DNA from: Dactylosporangium sp. AC04546 | Lineage (GTDB): Bacteria > Actinomycetota > Actinomycetes > Mycobacteriales > Micromonosporaceae | Reading direction: 5' to 3' | DNA: 64,000 nt | Assembly (NCBI RefSeq): GCF_022095675.1 | Contig: NZ_JAHYSG010000046.1 | Coordinates: 1-64,000, forward strand | Part shown: one piece after another, positions 35,465 to 45,002 of the stretch | How positions within the stretch are numbered: position 1 is the first letter of the stretch | Layout of the letters: each line of letters opens with the position of its first letter | Notes under the pieces: model-generated | Databases searched by the model: none | The model's input: only the letters and a program-made list of their open reading frames with translations | Told to the model about the DNA's origin: nothing | Program-made: the position numbers and the translations under genes

Positions 35465-35655
35465 GCGCCCAACCTACGCACGCGCCGGCCGTCGGCGGTC
35501 CAACTGAGCCAGAACGGCTGTGACACCACCGCGACCACCCCCGGATCCGCGTCCAACGCCTTGACCGGATCTCGCTCCAGCCACGACTCGAACCCAACGT
35601 GCTCACCGCTGGCGCTGAACCACCAGAGCCCCGGAAAGCCCGCAGCGCGGAGGGC
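35461..35655 (-). pseudogene. TnsA-like endonuclease N-terminal fragment
   Basis: About 55 residues: GLWWFSASGEHVGFESWLER with the catalytic-type Glu, then DPVKALDADPGVVAVVSQPF and a short end RRVRRLGA before the stop. This is the start of the actinobacterial TnsA-like heteromeric transposase endonuclease family, cut off before the PDF motif. The 5' side merges into the beta-lactamase-like gene terminator and has no start codon. A remnant of a Tn7-like or related element. Confidence 0.6.
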
Positions 35656-35677
35656 GATCGGTGCTCGCCCTCCGCGC
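35645..35677 (-). terminator. Terminator of the serine hydrolase gene
   Basis: Perfect 13-bp inverted repeat (35645-35657 with 35665-35677, seven-base loop), seven bases past the stop of the beta-lactamase-family gene. Confidence 0.85.
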
Positions 35678-35684
35678 GGACTGC

Positions 35685-37196
35685 TCAGCCATTGGGAAGG
35701 GCCAGGCGTTCGGTGATGGATTCGACCAGGACCTGCCGGTTGGTGAGGACGACGAAGGTCTGTCCGCCGACCGGACCGACGCGCCCCGGCCTGATGATCA
35801 GGGACGCTGAGAAGCCGGGGCCGGCGCCGGGTTGCCCGGCGACGTTCTTGGCCGGCACGAGCATCCAGCCGAGGCCCGCCCGGCCACCGAAGTCGCCCCA
35901 CTCGGCCTGCGGCGAAAGCGCCTCGCGGACGAGCGCGTCGGGCAGCAGCGAGGGCCACCGGAGACCGAAGCGGACCAGATCAGCCGCCGTGCTCCACAGG
36001 CCACCGGCCGCGGGTAGCGTGAAGACCTGGGCCGGCACGGGCTCGAAGGAACCCTCGTCGGACAGGCGGTAGCCCGTGGCCGTCTCGGTTGCGGGTGCGC
36101 TCGTGGGGAACGAGGACCCGGCCATTCCGAGCGGCTCGAGGACCATGCGTGCTACGGCCTGGTCGTAGCGCGATCCGGTGACGTCGGCGATGAGCTGGCC
36201 GAGCATCCCGTACCCACCGTGGCCGTAGGCGAACGTGCCCCGTTCCCCGCCGCACGCCGCGACCGGCCCGGTGACCGACACCAAGTCGGGGACACGGTCG
36301 GCGAACACCGACGTGGGATTGTCGACGCCGCCGGTATGGGACAGCAGCTCCCGTACAGTGACGGCGTCGTCCTGAAGCCGGATGGTGCGCAGGTACGCGT
36401 TCGCCGGCTCGTCGAGCCGTACGCGCCCGTCCGCGACCAGCCGCAGGACGGCGACCGCGGTGATCAGCTTGGCGATCGAGTACGTGGGAAACCGGTGCTC
36501 GGGCAGCAGCGCCTCGCCCCTGTCGAGGTTCGCCCAGCCCCTTGCGGTCACCCACACGGAACCGTCACCGCTCACGCCCGCCACGACGAGGCCGGCCAGG
36601 CCCAGATCGGCGAACGAGTCCGCAGCCACCGCGTCAGCGTCCTCAGGCACCGCACCTGAGATGCGCGTCGGCGGTACCGCGACGCGCGGGTCGTTGGCCC
36701 TCGTCTCCAGCGGATACAGCCGCAGCGTGTGCAGCCGGTACGGCGGGTCGGCCTCGGTCGCCGCCTCGAGGCGCAGGTCGGCGAGCCGCGCGTGCAGCAG
36801 CAGCGGCTCGGCCCGCACCTCGGCGAGGTCCTCGCGCAGTTGCGAGGCCACCGTGGTGAACAGGCGGGTCAGCCAGTCCGGCGGCACGAGGCTCAGGTAG
36901 CGGTCGTCGAAGTGTTGGCGCAGTTCCTCCTCGTCGGGGGGTGTCCATCCTGGGGTGTCGGCCGCCGCGAAGCGGGACATGACCCACCGCATCTGCGTGA
37001 GGGCGTGACTCATCGGGCCCGCGGCCTCGATGTGCTCCTTGAGCGCGGTCCAGCTCGAAAGACCATGCCCACGGGCGATGGCTAGCTGGGCCTGGTGAAG
37101 GGTTGCGAACTCCCCAGCGGCGAGGCGCCGTTTGGCCTCAAGCTTGAGATACCGGAGACTGGGCCGGTCGGGGAGCGGGCGTGGCTGATCGGACAC
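35685..37196 (-). CDS. Beta-lactamase-family serine hydrolase with ankyrin-like lead
   Basis: 503-aa protein of the class-C/penicillin-binding-protein-like esterase family. The catalytic SxxK is in PTYSIAKLITA, the Tyr motif in FAYGHGGYGMLG, and the third motif near GAGPGFSASLI. The first 100 residues (LRYLKLEAKRRLAAGEFATL, HQAQLAIARGHGLSSWTALK) are the short helical, ankyrin-adjacent lead seen on many actinobacterial enzymes; no signal peptide, so it is cytosolic. The GTG at 37196 follows GAAGGA by five to six bases; the longer ATG frame is not used. Probably an esterase or peptidase rather than a resistance enzyme (inference). Strong terminator follows. Confidence 0.85.
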   Translation of the reverse strand: MSDQPRPLPDRPSLRYLKLEAKRRLAAGEFATLHQAQLAIARGHGLSSWTALKEHIEAAGPMSHALTQMRWVMSRFAAADTPGWTPPDEEELRQHFDDRYLSLVPPDWLTRLFTTVASQLREDLAEVRAEPLLLHARLADLRLEAATEADPPYRLHTLRLYPLETRANDPRVAVPPTRISGAVPEDADAVAADSFADLGLAGLVVAGVSGDGSVWVTARGWANLDRGEALLPEHRFPTYSIAKLITAVAVLRLVADGRVRLDEPANAYLRTIRLQDDAVTVRELLSHTGGVDNPTSVFADRVPDLVSVTGPVAACGGERGTFAYGHGGYGMLGQLIADVTGSRYDQAVARMVLEPLGMAGSSFPTSAPATETATGYRLSDEGSFEPVPAQVFTLPAAGGLWSTAADLVRFGLRWPSLLPDALVREALSPQAEWGDFGGRAGLGWMLVPAKNVAGQPGAGPGFSASLIIRPGRVGPVGGQTFVVLTNRQVLVESITERLALPNG

Positions 37197-37629
37197 GGCA
37201 GTCCTTCCTCGGCGCCCGCGGGTCCGCGACATCGGGCTGGAAAGACCTGCCAGTGATCTCTCGTGCGCAACCGGTGAGCTTGCAGCTCTGCCCGCGGACC
37301 CAGGGGCGGCCGGAAAACCGCCACCGGCGACTTTACCCCGAGACGCATACCAGCAGCGACCCGAATTCGCACCGACCACGATCACCAGCTCGCCCCGAGA
37401 TCCCGGAACAGCTCGAGTGCAGCGCCGTGCGGCAGGACTGCGACGGCCCTGTACCTCGCGGTCAGGTCCGCTACGACGATTGATCTTCGGTTGTTGGGCG
37501 ATGGTGCGTTGTCGACGGCTGGACGCTACGGCAGTACGCGTCGGCAGTGCGCAACGTGAACTGGCCGCGGACGTTGACCCGCATCCGGTGCCGGCGCATG
37601 GACTTTGCAGCGCTGTGTAGCACCGTGGA
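37197..37629. other. Intergenic
   Basis: Upstream region of the serine hydrolase and decayed sequence. No convincing gene or RNA seen. Confidence 0.4.
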
Positions 37630-37890
37630 TTACCTCCTCTTGTCGCAGGCGACGCCGTCGTGGTTGCTGTCGAGTTCGATACGGTACCGGGCTGGCCCGC
37701 GGCGATCGGAGCGGCACCGGTAGCAGTGGGAGATACAGTCCGATGTCACCGAGGCGGCGCGTGAACCCTGCAACTGTTGCGGGAAGCCCTGACACGACGG
37801 CAGGTTAAGGCCGCCTTGCCTGCCGTCGTGCCAGGCGTCGGGGTTCATGGAACTTGCCGGCGCCTTCTGAAGCCAGCCGTAGCGGCTCAA
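37630..37890 (-). pseudogene. Excalibur-like calcium-binding tail, remnant or tiny gene
   Basis: The minus-strand frame ends RYRIELDSNHDGVACDKRR, close to the Excalibur motif (LDxDxDGxACE) found at the C-terminus of secreted actinobacterial proteins. The preceding part (SVTSDCISHCYRCRSDRRG) does not follow the family and there is no signal peptide, so I read it as a decayed fragment. Sequence from 37891 to 38125 shows nothing more. Confidence 0.4.
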
Positions 37891-38125
37891 GGACGTCTTC
37901 CGATGGCGAATGCACGGCTGAGCCTACTGCTACGCGCGTCTTGCCGCCCAGTTCGGGACTTGGCCGCGGACTGTCGCTGCCCGCCTGCCTGGCCCAGCAG
38001 CTGGAACCTCGGTGACCAAGCGTCGGCCGAGCCGCAGCGCGGTGAGCTTGTCGGTGGGGCAATATTTCTCCGGCGCTGACCTCGGGGCAACGTCGGGCGC
38101 CAGCGACCCGGCAGACGATGGCATG

Positions 38126-38160
38126 CAACAGGAGGGCTGCTGGTTACAGCCCTCCTGTTG
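38126..38160 (-). terminator. Terminator of the GH43 gene
   Basis: Perfect 14-bp inverted repeat (38126-38139 with 38147-38160, seven-base loop), 14 bases past the stop at 38175. Confidence 0.9.
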
Positions 38161-38174
38161 GGGTCGGTCAGTCG

Positions 38175-41100
38175 TTATCGGAGTTTGAACCGCGCGGTGA
38201 GGCTCGACCCGTCGCGTGTCGTGGCCGTTGCTTCGTAGCAGGCGCCGGGGGTTGCGGGGGTTTTCCAGTTGTACTGGAAGTGGCCGCCCTTGTATGTCAG
38301 CGTGGTGTTACCGGTGCTGAGTGTCTCGATCTCGGCCGTCGGTGCGCTGGCGTCGCACGAGACCTGCTTGACGTTCATCGTGACCAGCGCCGGGTCGGTC
38401 AGTTCGGTGGTGTTCGAAAAGACCTGAAATTTCATGGGTACGGTGCTGCCGCCCTTGACCGTGTTGACCACGCTGCCCATGTCGACCGGGCTGTCGAAGC
38501 CCTTCAGCGTCCACGGCAGCACTGTGTACGTCTGCTGGGCCGTGGCCACGTTGCCCGCGCGGTCGGTCGCCGTTGCGGTGAGCGTATGTGTGCCCACGTC
38601 GGTGCTGTAGCCGCTGACGACGCAGCCCGCCGGGCCGGAGGCGGCGTCGGCTGCGGTGCACGTGGGCACGGCCGGGACCGAGCCGAAGTACACGACGCCG
38701 ACCGTGGCGGAGAACGCTGCTGTCGGAGCGATCACGTCGACCTTGACGGTCAGGGACCATGGTTCGCTCCACCACAGGTTGACGCCTTGCGCTCGGTAGT
38801 CGATGCGGTGGATGCCGTCGGGTAGTGTGACCGGTTCCCGGTAGGGGAACCAGCCTTCCCCGTCGATCTGGTACTCGATCAGCCGTACCCCTGGGCCGGC
38901 GGTGAGTGTCAGGGCCGCGCCGGCGCCATACCAGCCGTCCACGCCCGGGCTGGAGACCGTGGCCTCGGGCTGGCCACCTTCGTAGCGCAACGGCGCGACG
39001 CTGGTCAGTGTCGGGGTCACCGGCCGGATCGTGCCGTCTGCATTGAAGTAGAGGCGGTCGATGGTGGTTTCCCGGTGTGTGCCGTCGCCGCCCGGGATCG
39101 CGAAGCGGTGGTAGGCGATGTACCAGTCGTCGGTGCCGGGGACCTGGAGGATGGAGTGGTGCCCGGTGCCGAGGATGCCCTGGCTCACGTCCTTGGTGAG
39201 GATTTCGCCCTTGCTGGTGAACGGTCCCAGCGGGCTGGTGCCGACGCCGTAGCCGACGCGGTAGTTCTCGCTGCGGGTGTCGTCGATGGACCAGGACAGG
39301 TAGTAGGTGCCGTTTCGCTTGTGCATGAACAGGCCCTCACGGAAGCCGGTGAGGTTGGTCAGCCGGACCCGCTTGGCCACGTCGTAGGAGATCATGTCCT
39401 CGTTGAGCGGGACCACGTAGGCGTTGCCGTTGCCCCAGTAGAGGTAGCTGGTGCCGTCGTCGTCGGTGAAGACCGCAGGGTCGATCTGCTGGGCGCCGTT
39501 GTAGTCGGCCTTGTTCACCAGCGGCTTGCCGAGCGGGTCGACGAACGGCCCGAGCGGCGAGTCCGACACAGCGACGCCGATGTTCTGCGCCGCCGAGAAG
39601 TAGAAGTAGTACTTCCCGTTCTTCTCGACGGCCGCCGGGGCCCAGGCGTTGGTGTCGGCCCATGCGATGTCCGGTCCGAGATCCAGAATGGTGCCGTGTT
39701 CGGTCCAGTCGACCAGGTTCCGGCTCGACCACGCCTTGAATGTGGAGCTGCTCCAACCGGGGTAGCCGTCGGTGGTGGCGTAGATGTAGTAGGTCTCGCC
39801 GAACCGGACGATGTTCGGGTCGGCGTTGAATCCGGGCAGGACCGGGGAGCGCATCTCCACGGCTCGCACGGTCCACTCGCGGGTCGCGCCGGATTGGCTG
39901 GTGACGGTCAGCTTGACCGGCGATGAATAGTCCCGCGGTCCGGCTGGCGTGATCGTGGAGGTCGGGGCGACCCGGTAGGCCGGGTCGAGGTTGCGCAGAT
40001 CGGTGCCCGGCTTGACCGGGAGGGTGATGGTGCTCGTCGCCGAGTCGATCAGCGCGGCGACCTTCAGGCTGTCCAGCTGCACGGCGGTGACGCTGGTGCC
40101 GTTCGCGCCGAGCGCGGCGACCTCGGCGTCGGTGAGCGCCCGGCCGTAGATGGAGAAGTCCCGGACCCGGCCCTTGAGGTACTTGTCGGCGTTGTAGAGG
40201 GACCGGCCGATGTAGTTGGCTGTGGTACGACCGTTGCCGATGTCGCCGGGCCGGTTGACCACGCCGGTCTGCTCGGCCACCTTCGCCCCGTCGAGGTAGA
40301 TCCGGGCGGTGCCGGTGGCATCGAGGGTGTATGTGAGCGTCTTCCACACCCCACGTGGCGCGGCGTTCGTGCTGGCGGCGGTCTCCTCACCGGTCCAGTT
40401 CTTCAGGCTGATGGAGGTCCGGTAGTTGTTGCCGGTGGTGAAGAGGTAGCCGTTGCCGGCGCCGCCGGCGTCGGTGTTGCCCAGACCCCAGATGAAGTAC
40501 GGCGTGGCCTGGTCCGCGGCGATGTTCACGTCCAGGGAGACGGTGATCTCGGTGAGGCCGGACATGATGTTGTCGGGGAGCCGGACGTGGCCGTTGCTGC
40601 CGCCGAGGGACAGGGCGCCGTCGTTCCAGCCGGCGTCCCCGGACAGGGTTGCGTGGTAGCCGTTGCCGGAGTCGTCGGTGACCGTGGTGCCCGTGCCCTG
40701 GTTGAGCGGGTAGTGGGCGACGAGGCCTTGTTCGGTGCGCTTTACCGGGGGTGGTGCGTTGGTCAGGGCGTCGAGTTCCCGCTGGGTGACCGGGATGACC
40801 GTGCCGTGCCGGGGGCTGGCGGGCAGGCTGTACGCCGCCGGCACCCGCCAGTTCGGGTTGGCGAGGTCGTTGGTGCCGAGCGGGATATAGCCTCGGCCGC
40901 CGTATTCGTCGACGAAGAGGTAGTAGGCCGAGCCTGAGGTGTCGCCCGGATTCGCCTTGAACACGGTCGGTCCCTCGACGGCCGAGGTGCCGGCCTTGCG
41001 GCCGATGCACGAGTCGACCATCGACCAGGCGGGCTTGCCCGGCAGGTCGGCGGCGGTCAATGAGGAGGACTTCTCCTGGATGATGTCCGAGCAGCCGGTG

Positions 41101-43037
41101 CCGCCACCGCCCTCGTCCTTGGTGAACCGGTAATAGGTGTCGCCGGCCTTGATGACTGTCGAGTCGATGCGCGACTCGCCCCGGTCCTGCCAGGCCATGG
41201 GCTCGCTGAAGGTGACGAAGTCGCGGGTGGTCGCGGCGAGCATCCGGTTGTAGGTGTTGCCGATGTGGCTCGGGTCGTTTGCGGCGTACAGCTTCGAGGC
41301 CCAGAACACGAGGTACTCGCCGCGGGTGTCGTCCCAGTAGGCCTCGGGCGCCCAGGTGTTGCCGGCGGTCGGGGGCGAGATCAGGACATGCCGCTGCGCG
41401 GACCAGTTCACCAGGTCGGTCGACTCCCAGACCTCCAGGTATCGGCTGCCCTGGCGCTGGGCGAGATCCCAGTCGCCGTTGCGGCCGATGGAGAGGTCGG
41501 TGGCGATCAGGTAGAACCGGTCCCCTTCCGGGGAGCGGATGAGGAACGGGTCACGGAGCCCCAGCGTGCCGTAGCTGGATTCCAGTTTCGGCTGGCCGCC
41601 GTTGACCTCGGTCCAACGCAGGGCGTTGTTGCCGCGGCTGGCCGCGAAGTAGATCTTCTCCCCGGCGATCGAGTTCCCGGTGAAGTAGCTGAAGGCGTAG
41701 CCGGCGTACGGGGCGGGAGCGGGCAGCTCGCGGATCGTGAGCTCGATGGCCCGTTCGGCGGTTGCCGTGCCGACGGTGGCGGTGGCGGTCACCGTCACTC
41801 GTGCATCGCCGGCGCCGTGGGCCGGTCGGTGGACCACACCGTCCGGGGCGACGATCGCCGGCTGGGCGGAGCGCCACGTGACGGTGGCACCGTGCAGCCC
41901 GTTGGTGGGCATGGCCAGGTTGCCCCGCACGTCGTCGGCGTGGACCAGCGACAGCACGGCCGCCGCCGCGTCGGCCCGGCTCTGGTCCGACTCGGTGGGT
42001 AGCACGGTGGCGGTGAACGTTTTGGTGCCGCTCGCGGTGCCCCGGGTGAGCGTGGCGGTCACGGTCACCTGGGCCGGCCCGGCGGACGAGGCCGGGCGGG
42101 TCACCGTGCCGGTCGGGCTGATCGTCGCCGGGTCGCTGGAGGACCAGGCGATCGCCGAGCCGTACGCGCCTGTAGTAGGCAGGGTCAGGTTGCCGGTGAT
42201 CTTCGACAGATCGCCGAGGTCGAGGGCGGCGGTGTCGGCGGCCACTCGCTTGTCGTCCGGCAACGCGATCGCCGCCACCTCGTCGGCGCTGAGCATCCGG
42301 TTGTAGATCCGGAAGTTCAGCACCCTGCCTTTGAGGAACCGGTCGCTGGCGTAGTTCGACTTGCCGAGATTGTTGTTGACCGTCGTACCGTTGCCCACAG
42401 CGCTGGGCAACACGGTGACGGCGGTGTTCCGGGCGACCTGGACGCCGTCCTCGTAGAGGGTGCCGGTGGTGCCGGTCTGGGTGTAGGTGATGGACTTCCA
42501 CACGCCGCGGGCGAGGTTCGCGCCCTTGCCGGTCACCTTCTCGCCGGACCAGTTGGTCGCGGTGACCCCGGCGCGGAACGTGTCACCACTGGTGAACAGA
42601 TAGCCGGTGCCGGACGAGGAGGTTGCCGAGTTGCCCAGACCCCAGATGAAGTACGGGGTCTGCTGGGCAGGGTCGATGTAGACGTCGACTGAGACAGTGA
42701 TGGACGACAGCCCGGCCATGAGGTTGTTCGGCAGTTTCACGTGGTCGTCGACGCCATCGAGCTGGAGGCCGTTCGCGCCGGTCCATGTGCCGCCGCCGTT
42801 CAGGGTGCCGTTGTTGCCGTTGCCAGATGTGTCGATCACCGTGGTGCCGGATGTCTGGTTCAGGTCGTAGCGGACCAGCAGGCCGCTGGTGACGTCGGCA
42901 GGAGCGGCTGCCGCCGCGACAGGGACAAGCCCGGTGATCAGCGCCAGCATCGTGCCAGTGGCGAGCAGGCGGACCAGTGAGCGCGGCGATAGGAGGGTGG
43001 GAGATGATCGAGGGCGTTGGGCGGAAACCGATAACAT
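38175..43037 (-). CDS. Secreted double GH43 glycosidase with LamG domains
   Basis: 1620-aa extracellular enzyme for arabinan/arabinoxylan-type polysaccharides. Order: signal peptide (1-45, LVRLLATGTMLALITGLVPV), LamG/concanavalin-like domain (about 50-255), two Ig-like modules (260-440), first GH43 five-blade propeller (about 444-775; catalytic candidates LRDPFL Asp, RIDSTV Asp, AVEGPT Glu), second LamG (about 790-990), Ig-like linker, second GH43 (about 1090-1390; FNADPNI Asp, QIDPAVF Asp, FREGLFM Glu), then Ig-like and a C-terminal PxKF-type module (GGSTVPMKFQVF). The two GH43 domains belong to different subfamilies, so two linkages may be cut. AAGGA lies six bases before the ATG, and a LacI-type operator is just upstream, so expression is probably sugar-induced. 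Confidence 0.9.
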   Translation of the reverse strand: MLSVSAQRPRSSPTLLSPRSLVRLLATGTMLALITGLVPVAAAAAPADVTSGLLVRYDLNQTSGTTVIDTSGNGNNGTLNGGGTWTGANGLQLDGVDDHVKLPNNLMAGLSSITVSVDVYIDPAQQTPYFIWGLGNSATSSSGTGYLFTSGDTFRAGVTATNWSGEKVTGKGANLARGVWKSITYTQTGTTGTLYEDGVQVARNTAVTVLPSAVGNGTTVNNNLGKSNYASDRFLKGRVLNFRIYNRMLSADEVAAIALPDDKRVAADTAALDLGDLSKITGNLTLPTTGAYGSAIAWSSSDPATISPTGTVTRPASSAGPAQVTVTATLTRGTASGTKTFTATVLPTESDQSRADAAAAVLSLVHADDVRGNLAMPTNGLHGATVTWRSAQPAIVAPDGVVHRPAHGAGDARVTVTATATVGTATAERAIELTIRELPAPAPYAGYAFSYFTGNSIAGEKIYFAASRGNNALRWTEVNGGQPKLESSYGTLGLRDPFLIRSPEGDRFYLIATDLSIGRNGDWDLAQRQGSRYLEVWESTDLVNWSAQRHVLISPPTAGNTWAPEAYWDDTRGEYLVFWASKLYAANDPSHIGNTYNRMLAATTRDFVTFSEPMAWQDRGESRIDSTVIKAGDTYYRFTKDEGGGGTGCSDIIQEKSSSLTAADLPGKPAWSMVDSCIGRKAGTSAVEGPTVFKANPGDTSGSAYYLFVDEYGGRGYIPLGTNDLANPNWRVPAAYSLPASPRHGTVIPVTQRELDALTNAPPPVKRTEQGLVAHYPLNQGTGTTVTDDSGNGYHATLSGDAGWNDGALSLGGSNGHVRLPDNIMSGLTEITVSLDVNIAADQATPYFIWGLGNTDAGGAGNGYLFTTGNNYRTSISLKNWTGEETAASTNAAPRGVWKTLTYTLDATGTARIYLDGAKVAEQTGVVNRPGDIGNGRTTANYIGRSLYNADKYLKGRVRDFSIYGRALTDAEVAALGANGTSVTAVQLDSLKVAALIDSATSTITLPVKPGTDLRNLDPAYRVAPTSTITPAGPRDYSSPVKLTVTSQSGATREWTVRAVEMRSPVLPGFNADPNIVRFGETYYIYATTDGYPGWSSSTFKAWSSRNLVDWTEHGTILDLGPDIAWADTNAWAPAAVEKNGKYYFYFSAAQNIGVAVSDSPLGPFVDPLGKPLVNKADYNGAQQIDPAVFTDDDGTSYLYWGNGNAYVVPLNEDMISYDVAKRVRLTNLTGFREGLFMHKRNGTYYLSWSIDDTRSENYRVGYGVGTSPLGPFTSKGEILTKDVSQGILGTGHHSILQVPGTDDWYIAYHRFAIPGGDGTHRETTIDRLYFNADGTIRPVTPTLTSVAPLRYEGGQPEATVSSPGVDGWYGAGAALTLTAGPGVRLIEYQIDGEGWFPYREPVTLPDGIHRIDYRAQGVNLWWSEPWSLTVKVDVIAPTAAFSATVGVVYFGSVPAVPTCTAADAASGPAGCVVSGYSTDVGTHTLTATATDRAGNVATAQQTYTVLPWTLKGFDSPVDMGSVVNTVKGGSTVPMKFQVFSNTTELTDPALVTMNVKQVSCDASAPTAEIETLSTGNTTLTYKGGHFQYNWKTPATPGACYEATATTRDGSSLTARFKLR

Positions 43038-43056
43038 AGTGTTCCTTAACGGGGTG

Positions 43057-43070
43057 TGTTAGCGGTAACA
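43057..43070. promoter_or_regulatory. LacI-family operator upstream of GH43 gene
   Basis: TGTTAGCGGTAACA, a near-perfect palindrome (TGTTA-N-CG-N-TAACA) 20 bases before the GH43 ATG. The form TGTTAGCGCTAACA-like is the known operator type of actinobacterial LacI-family sugar repressors. No LacI gene lies in the window. Confidence 0.75.
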
Positions 43071-43400
43071 GTGCCGGAATGCTGACGCAACGCTTGACGG
43101 ATGTCAAGAGCGGTCACTTTCCGTATCTATGAATGTGCGCGCTCACAAATATTCGTTTCAGAAGCTGACATGTGGTGCTCGACCCGTTGAGTGGTAGGCG
43201 CTCGGTCAGCTCGGCCAGGACCTCACTCATCGAGCTGGCCCGTTCCTTCGAGCTCATCGCGCAGGGCAGTGCGCGCGGCAGCGCGGACGGGCGGGCCTCG
43301 TAGCTGGCCCGCTGCTCGGCGAGGTGCCGGCGCTGGATCACTGGGCGGGTTGACCGGGCTTCGACTTTTTCTGGCGGTGCGCAACAGGTCGTGCCCATTG
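43071..43400. other. Divergent intergenic region
   Basis: Between the GH43 and ECF sigma genes. 43120-43170 is noticeably AT-richer. A minus-strand frame reading KERASSMSEVLAELTERLPL (about 43200-43260) is not recognised and is not called. Confidence 0.4.
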
Positions 43401-43916
43401 ATGCATCTTGAGAGCGTGACGTTCGATGAGTTCCTGGCGGCACGGCTGCCGGCGCTGCTGCGGTACGCCGTGATGCTGACCGGCGACCCGCACCTCGCCG
43501 AGGACGTGGTGCAGGAGACGATGGTCCGCGCCCACGCCGAGTGGGGTCGCGTGTCCCGGGCCGACCTGCCCGATCGCTACGTCAAGCGGATGGTCACCAA
43601 CACGTACCTCGGATGGCGTCGCCGCGCCTGGTTCCATCGCTCGGTGCCGGTCGCCGAGCTACCCGAACAGGCGATACCCGATCCGGCGGAGTCCTCGGTC
43701 GTACGTCAGGAGCTGTGGGCCCGTCTCGGGAAGCTGCCCGCCCGGCAGCGCGCCGCCATCGTCCTGCGCTACTACGAGGACCTCGACGACGCGTCCATCG
43801 CCGAGATCCTGGGCTGCTCGTTGAGCACCGTGCGCTCGCTGGTCTTCCGTGCGATCGAGGAACTGCGCCGCACGACCGACTCCGTGATGTCGACCGGCAG
43901 GAAGGGTGGTGCTTGA
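43401..43916 (+). CDS. SigE-family ECF sigma factor
   Basis: 171-aa sigma factor. Region 2: LPALLRYAVMLTGDPHLAED and VVQETMVRAHAEWGRV; region 4: LPARQRAAIVLRYYEDLDDA with recognition helix GCSLSTVRSLVFRAIEEL. This is the actinobacterial SigE-like (SigM-related) ECF group, usually followed by a membrane anti-sigma gene, as here. Start: ATG at 43401; the GTG at 43416 (VTFDEFLAAR) fits the family N-terminus too and neither has a strong ribosome site, so the transcript may be leaderless. Its stop overlaps the next ATG by one base (TGATG). Confidence 0.88.
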   Translation: MHLESVTFDEFLAARLPALLRYAVMLTGDPHLAEDVVQETMVRAHAEWGRVSRADLPDRYVKRMVTNTYLGWRRRAWFHRSVPVAELPEQAIPDPAESSVVRQELWARLGKLPARQRAAIVLRYYEDLDDASIAEILGCSLSTVRSLVFRAIEELRRTTDSVMSTGRKGGA

Positions 43917-44923
43917 TGATTGACGACGATCTGCGGGCGATGTTCGCCGAGCGGGAGGTGTTCGTCCCGCCGCCCGGGCGTACCGCCGCCATGATTTCCG
44001 AAGGGATCCCACGGCGACGCCGCCGGCGGCGGGCGACCGGCGCGGTCCTGTGCGCGCTGGCTGTCCTCGGGGTGGTGGCCGCCGTCCCGATCGCGCTCAA
44101 CCGGCCCGACCGTGACACTCCAACCGCGGTGGAGCCGAGCGGCAGCCCGAGCGGAAGCCCGAGCGCGGTCCCGGTCGCGCTGGTCCCGGCGCCGGGCGAC
44201 GTCGACCTGACCCTCGCGGTCAGCCCCGGCCGGCTGCCGGCGGAGCCGAACAAGACCGATGCGAGCATCCGCCCCGGCCAGTCCGACGTGTTGTACCAGT
44301 TCGCCGACGGGGGTCGCGTCCGCTCGGTCACCATCAGTGCCTCCGACGGGGTGCCCGACCTGGTCGTGCCCCCGACCGACCCGTCGTGGACCGACGTCGA
44401 CGTGAACGGCGTCCCGGGGCGGCAGCGCACCGCCGTGCAGACGGAGCAGGGTATCCGCGTGTGCCTGCTGGCGTGGCAGGACGGCGCGCGATGGCTGAGC
44501 ATCGTCGCCTACGACGTTGGCACCACGCCATCGTGCGCGGTCGCCCTTGAGGTCGCGCGCAACCTGAAGCGCAAGCCGATGACGCTGCCCCGGACGGTGC
44601 GCGTCGGCCTGGTCCCGCAGGGATACACGATGGCCAGCACTGGGACGATGGGGGAGACGTGGTGCCCGCCCGGCACGCCCCGCGGCCAGCAGATGCAGGG
44701 GTGTCTGACGGCGCGTCGCGACCCCGTCAGCGAGGGGTTCGACGGTACGCCGGTGATCGTCCGCGGGCGCGCGGGCGTGCTGCAGCGCACCGAAACGGTG
44801 GTCACCGTGTATGTCACCGGGTACCTGTGGCTCGAGATGTCGACGCCGCAGGGCGATCCGAGGTCCGCGCCGCTGACCGATGCCGACCTGCTCCAGATCG
44901 CCGAGAGCGTGGAGATCAGCTGA
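43916..44923 (+). CDS. Membrane anti-sigma-like protein
   Basis: 335-aa partner of the sigma factor. A short cytoplasmic part (1-40: DDDLRAMFAEREVFVPPPGR, then a poly-Arg patch), one membrane span (GAVLCALAVLGVVAAVPIAL), a Ser/Pro/Gly linker (PSGSPSGSPSAVPVA) and an extracellular beta-rich domain of about 250 residues with four Cys. The one-base overlap with the sigma gene makes coupled synthesis certain in practice. Proteins of this layout are annotated as hypothetical but lie next to SigE-type factors; an anti-sigma role is inferred from position and topology. No HxxxCxxC zinc motif is present. Confidence 0.7.
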   Translation: MIDDDLRAMFAEREVFVPPPGRTAAMISEGIPRRRRRRRATGAVLCALAVLGVVAAVPIALNRPDRDTPTAVEPSGSPSGSPSAVPVALVPAPGDVDLTLAVSPGRLPAEPNKTDASIRPGQSDVLYQFADGGRVRSVTISASDGVPDLVVPPTDPSWTDVDVNGVPGRQRTAVQTEQGIRVCLLAWQDGARWLSIVAYDVGTTPSCAVALEVARNLKRKPMTLPRTVRVGLVPQGYTMASTGTMGETWCPPGTPRGQQMQGCLTARRDPVSEGFDGTPVIVRGRAGVLQRTETVVTVYVTGYLWLEMSTPQGDPRSAPLTDADLLQIAESVEIS

Positions 44924-45002
44924 TGACGGAGCGCCGAGCCGCACCAGGGTCGTGGCGTCATAAAGCGACCGGCAGTAGGTGTCATTTGAGGCGTCGGGTG
45001 GT

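Noticed and set aside
43114..43443. 109-aa minus-strand ORF upstream of the ECF sigma gene
   Set aside because: Atypical composition, no recognisable domain, overlaps the sigma gene start.
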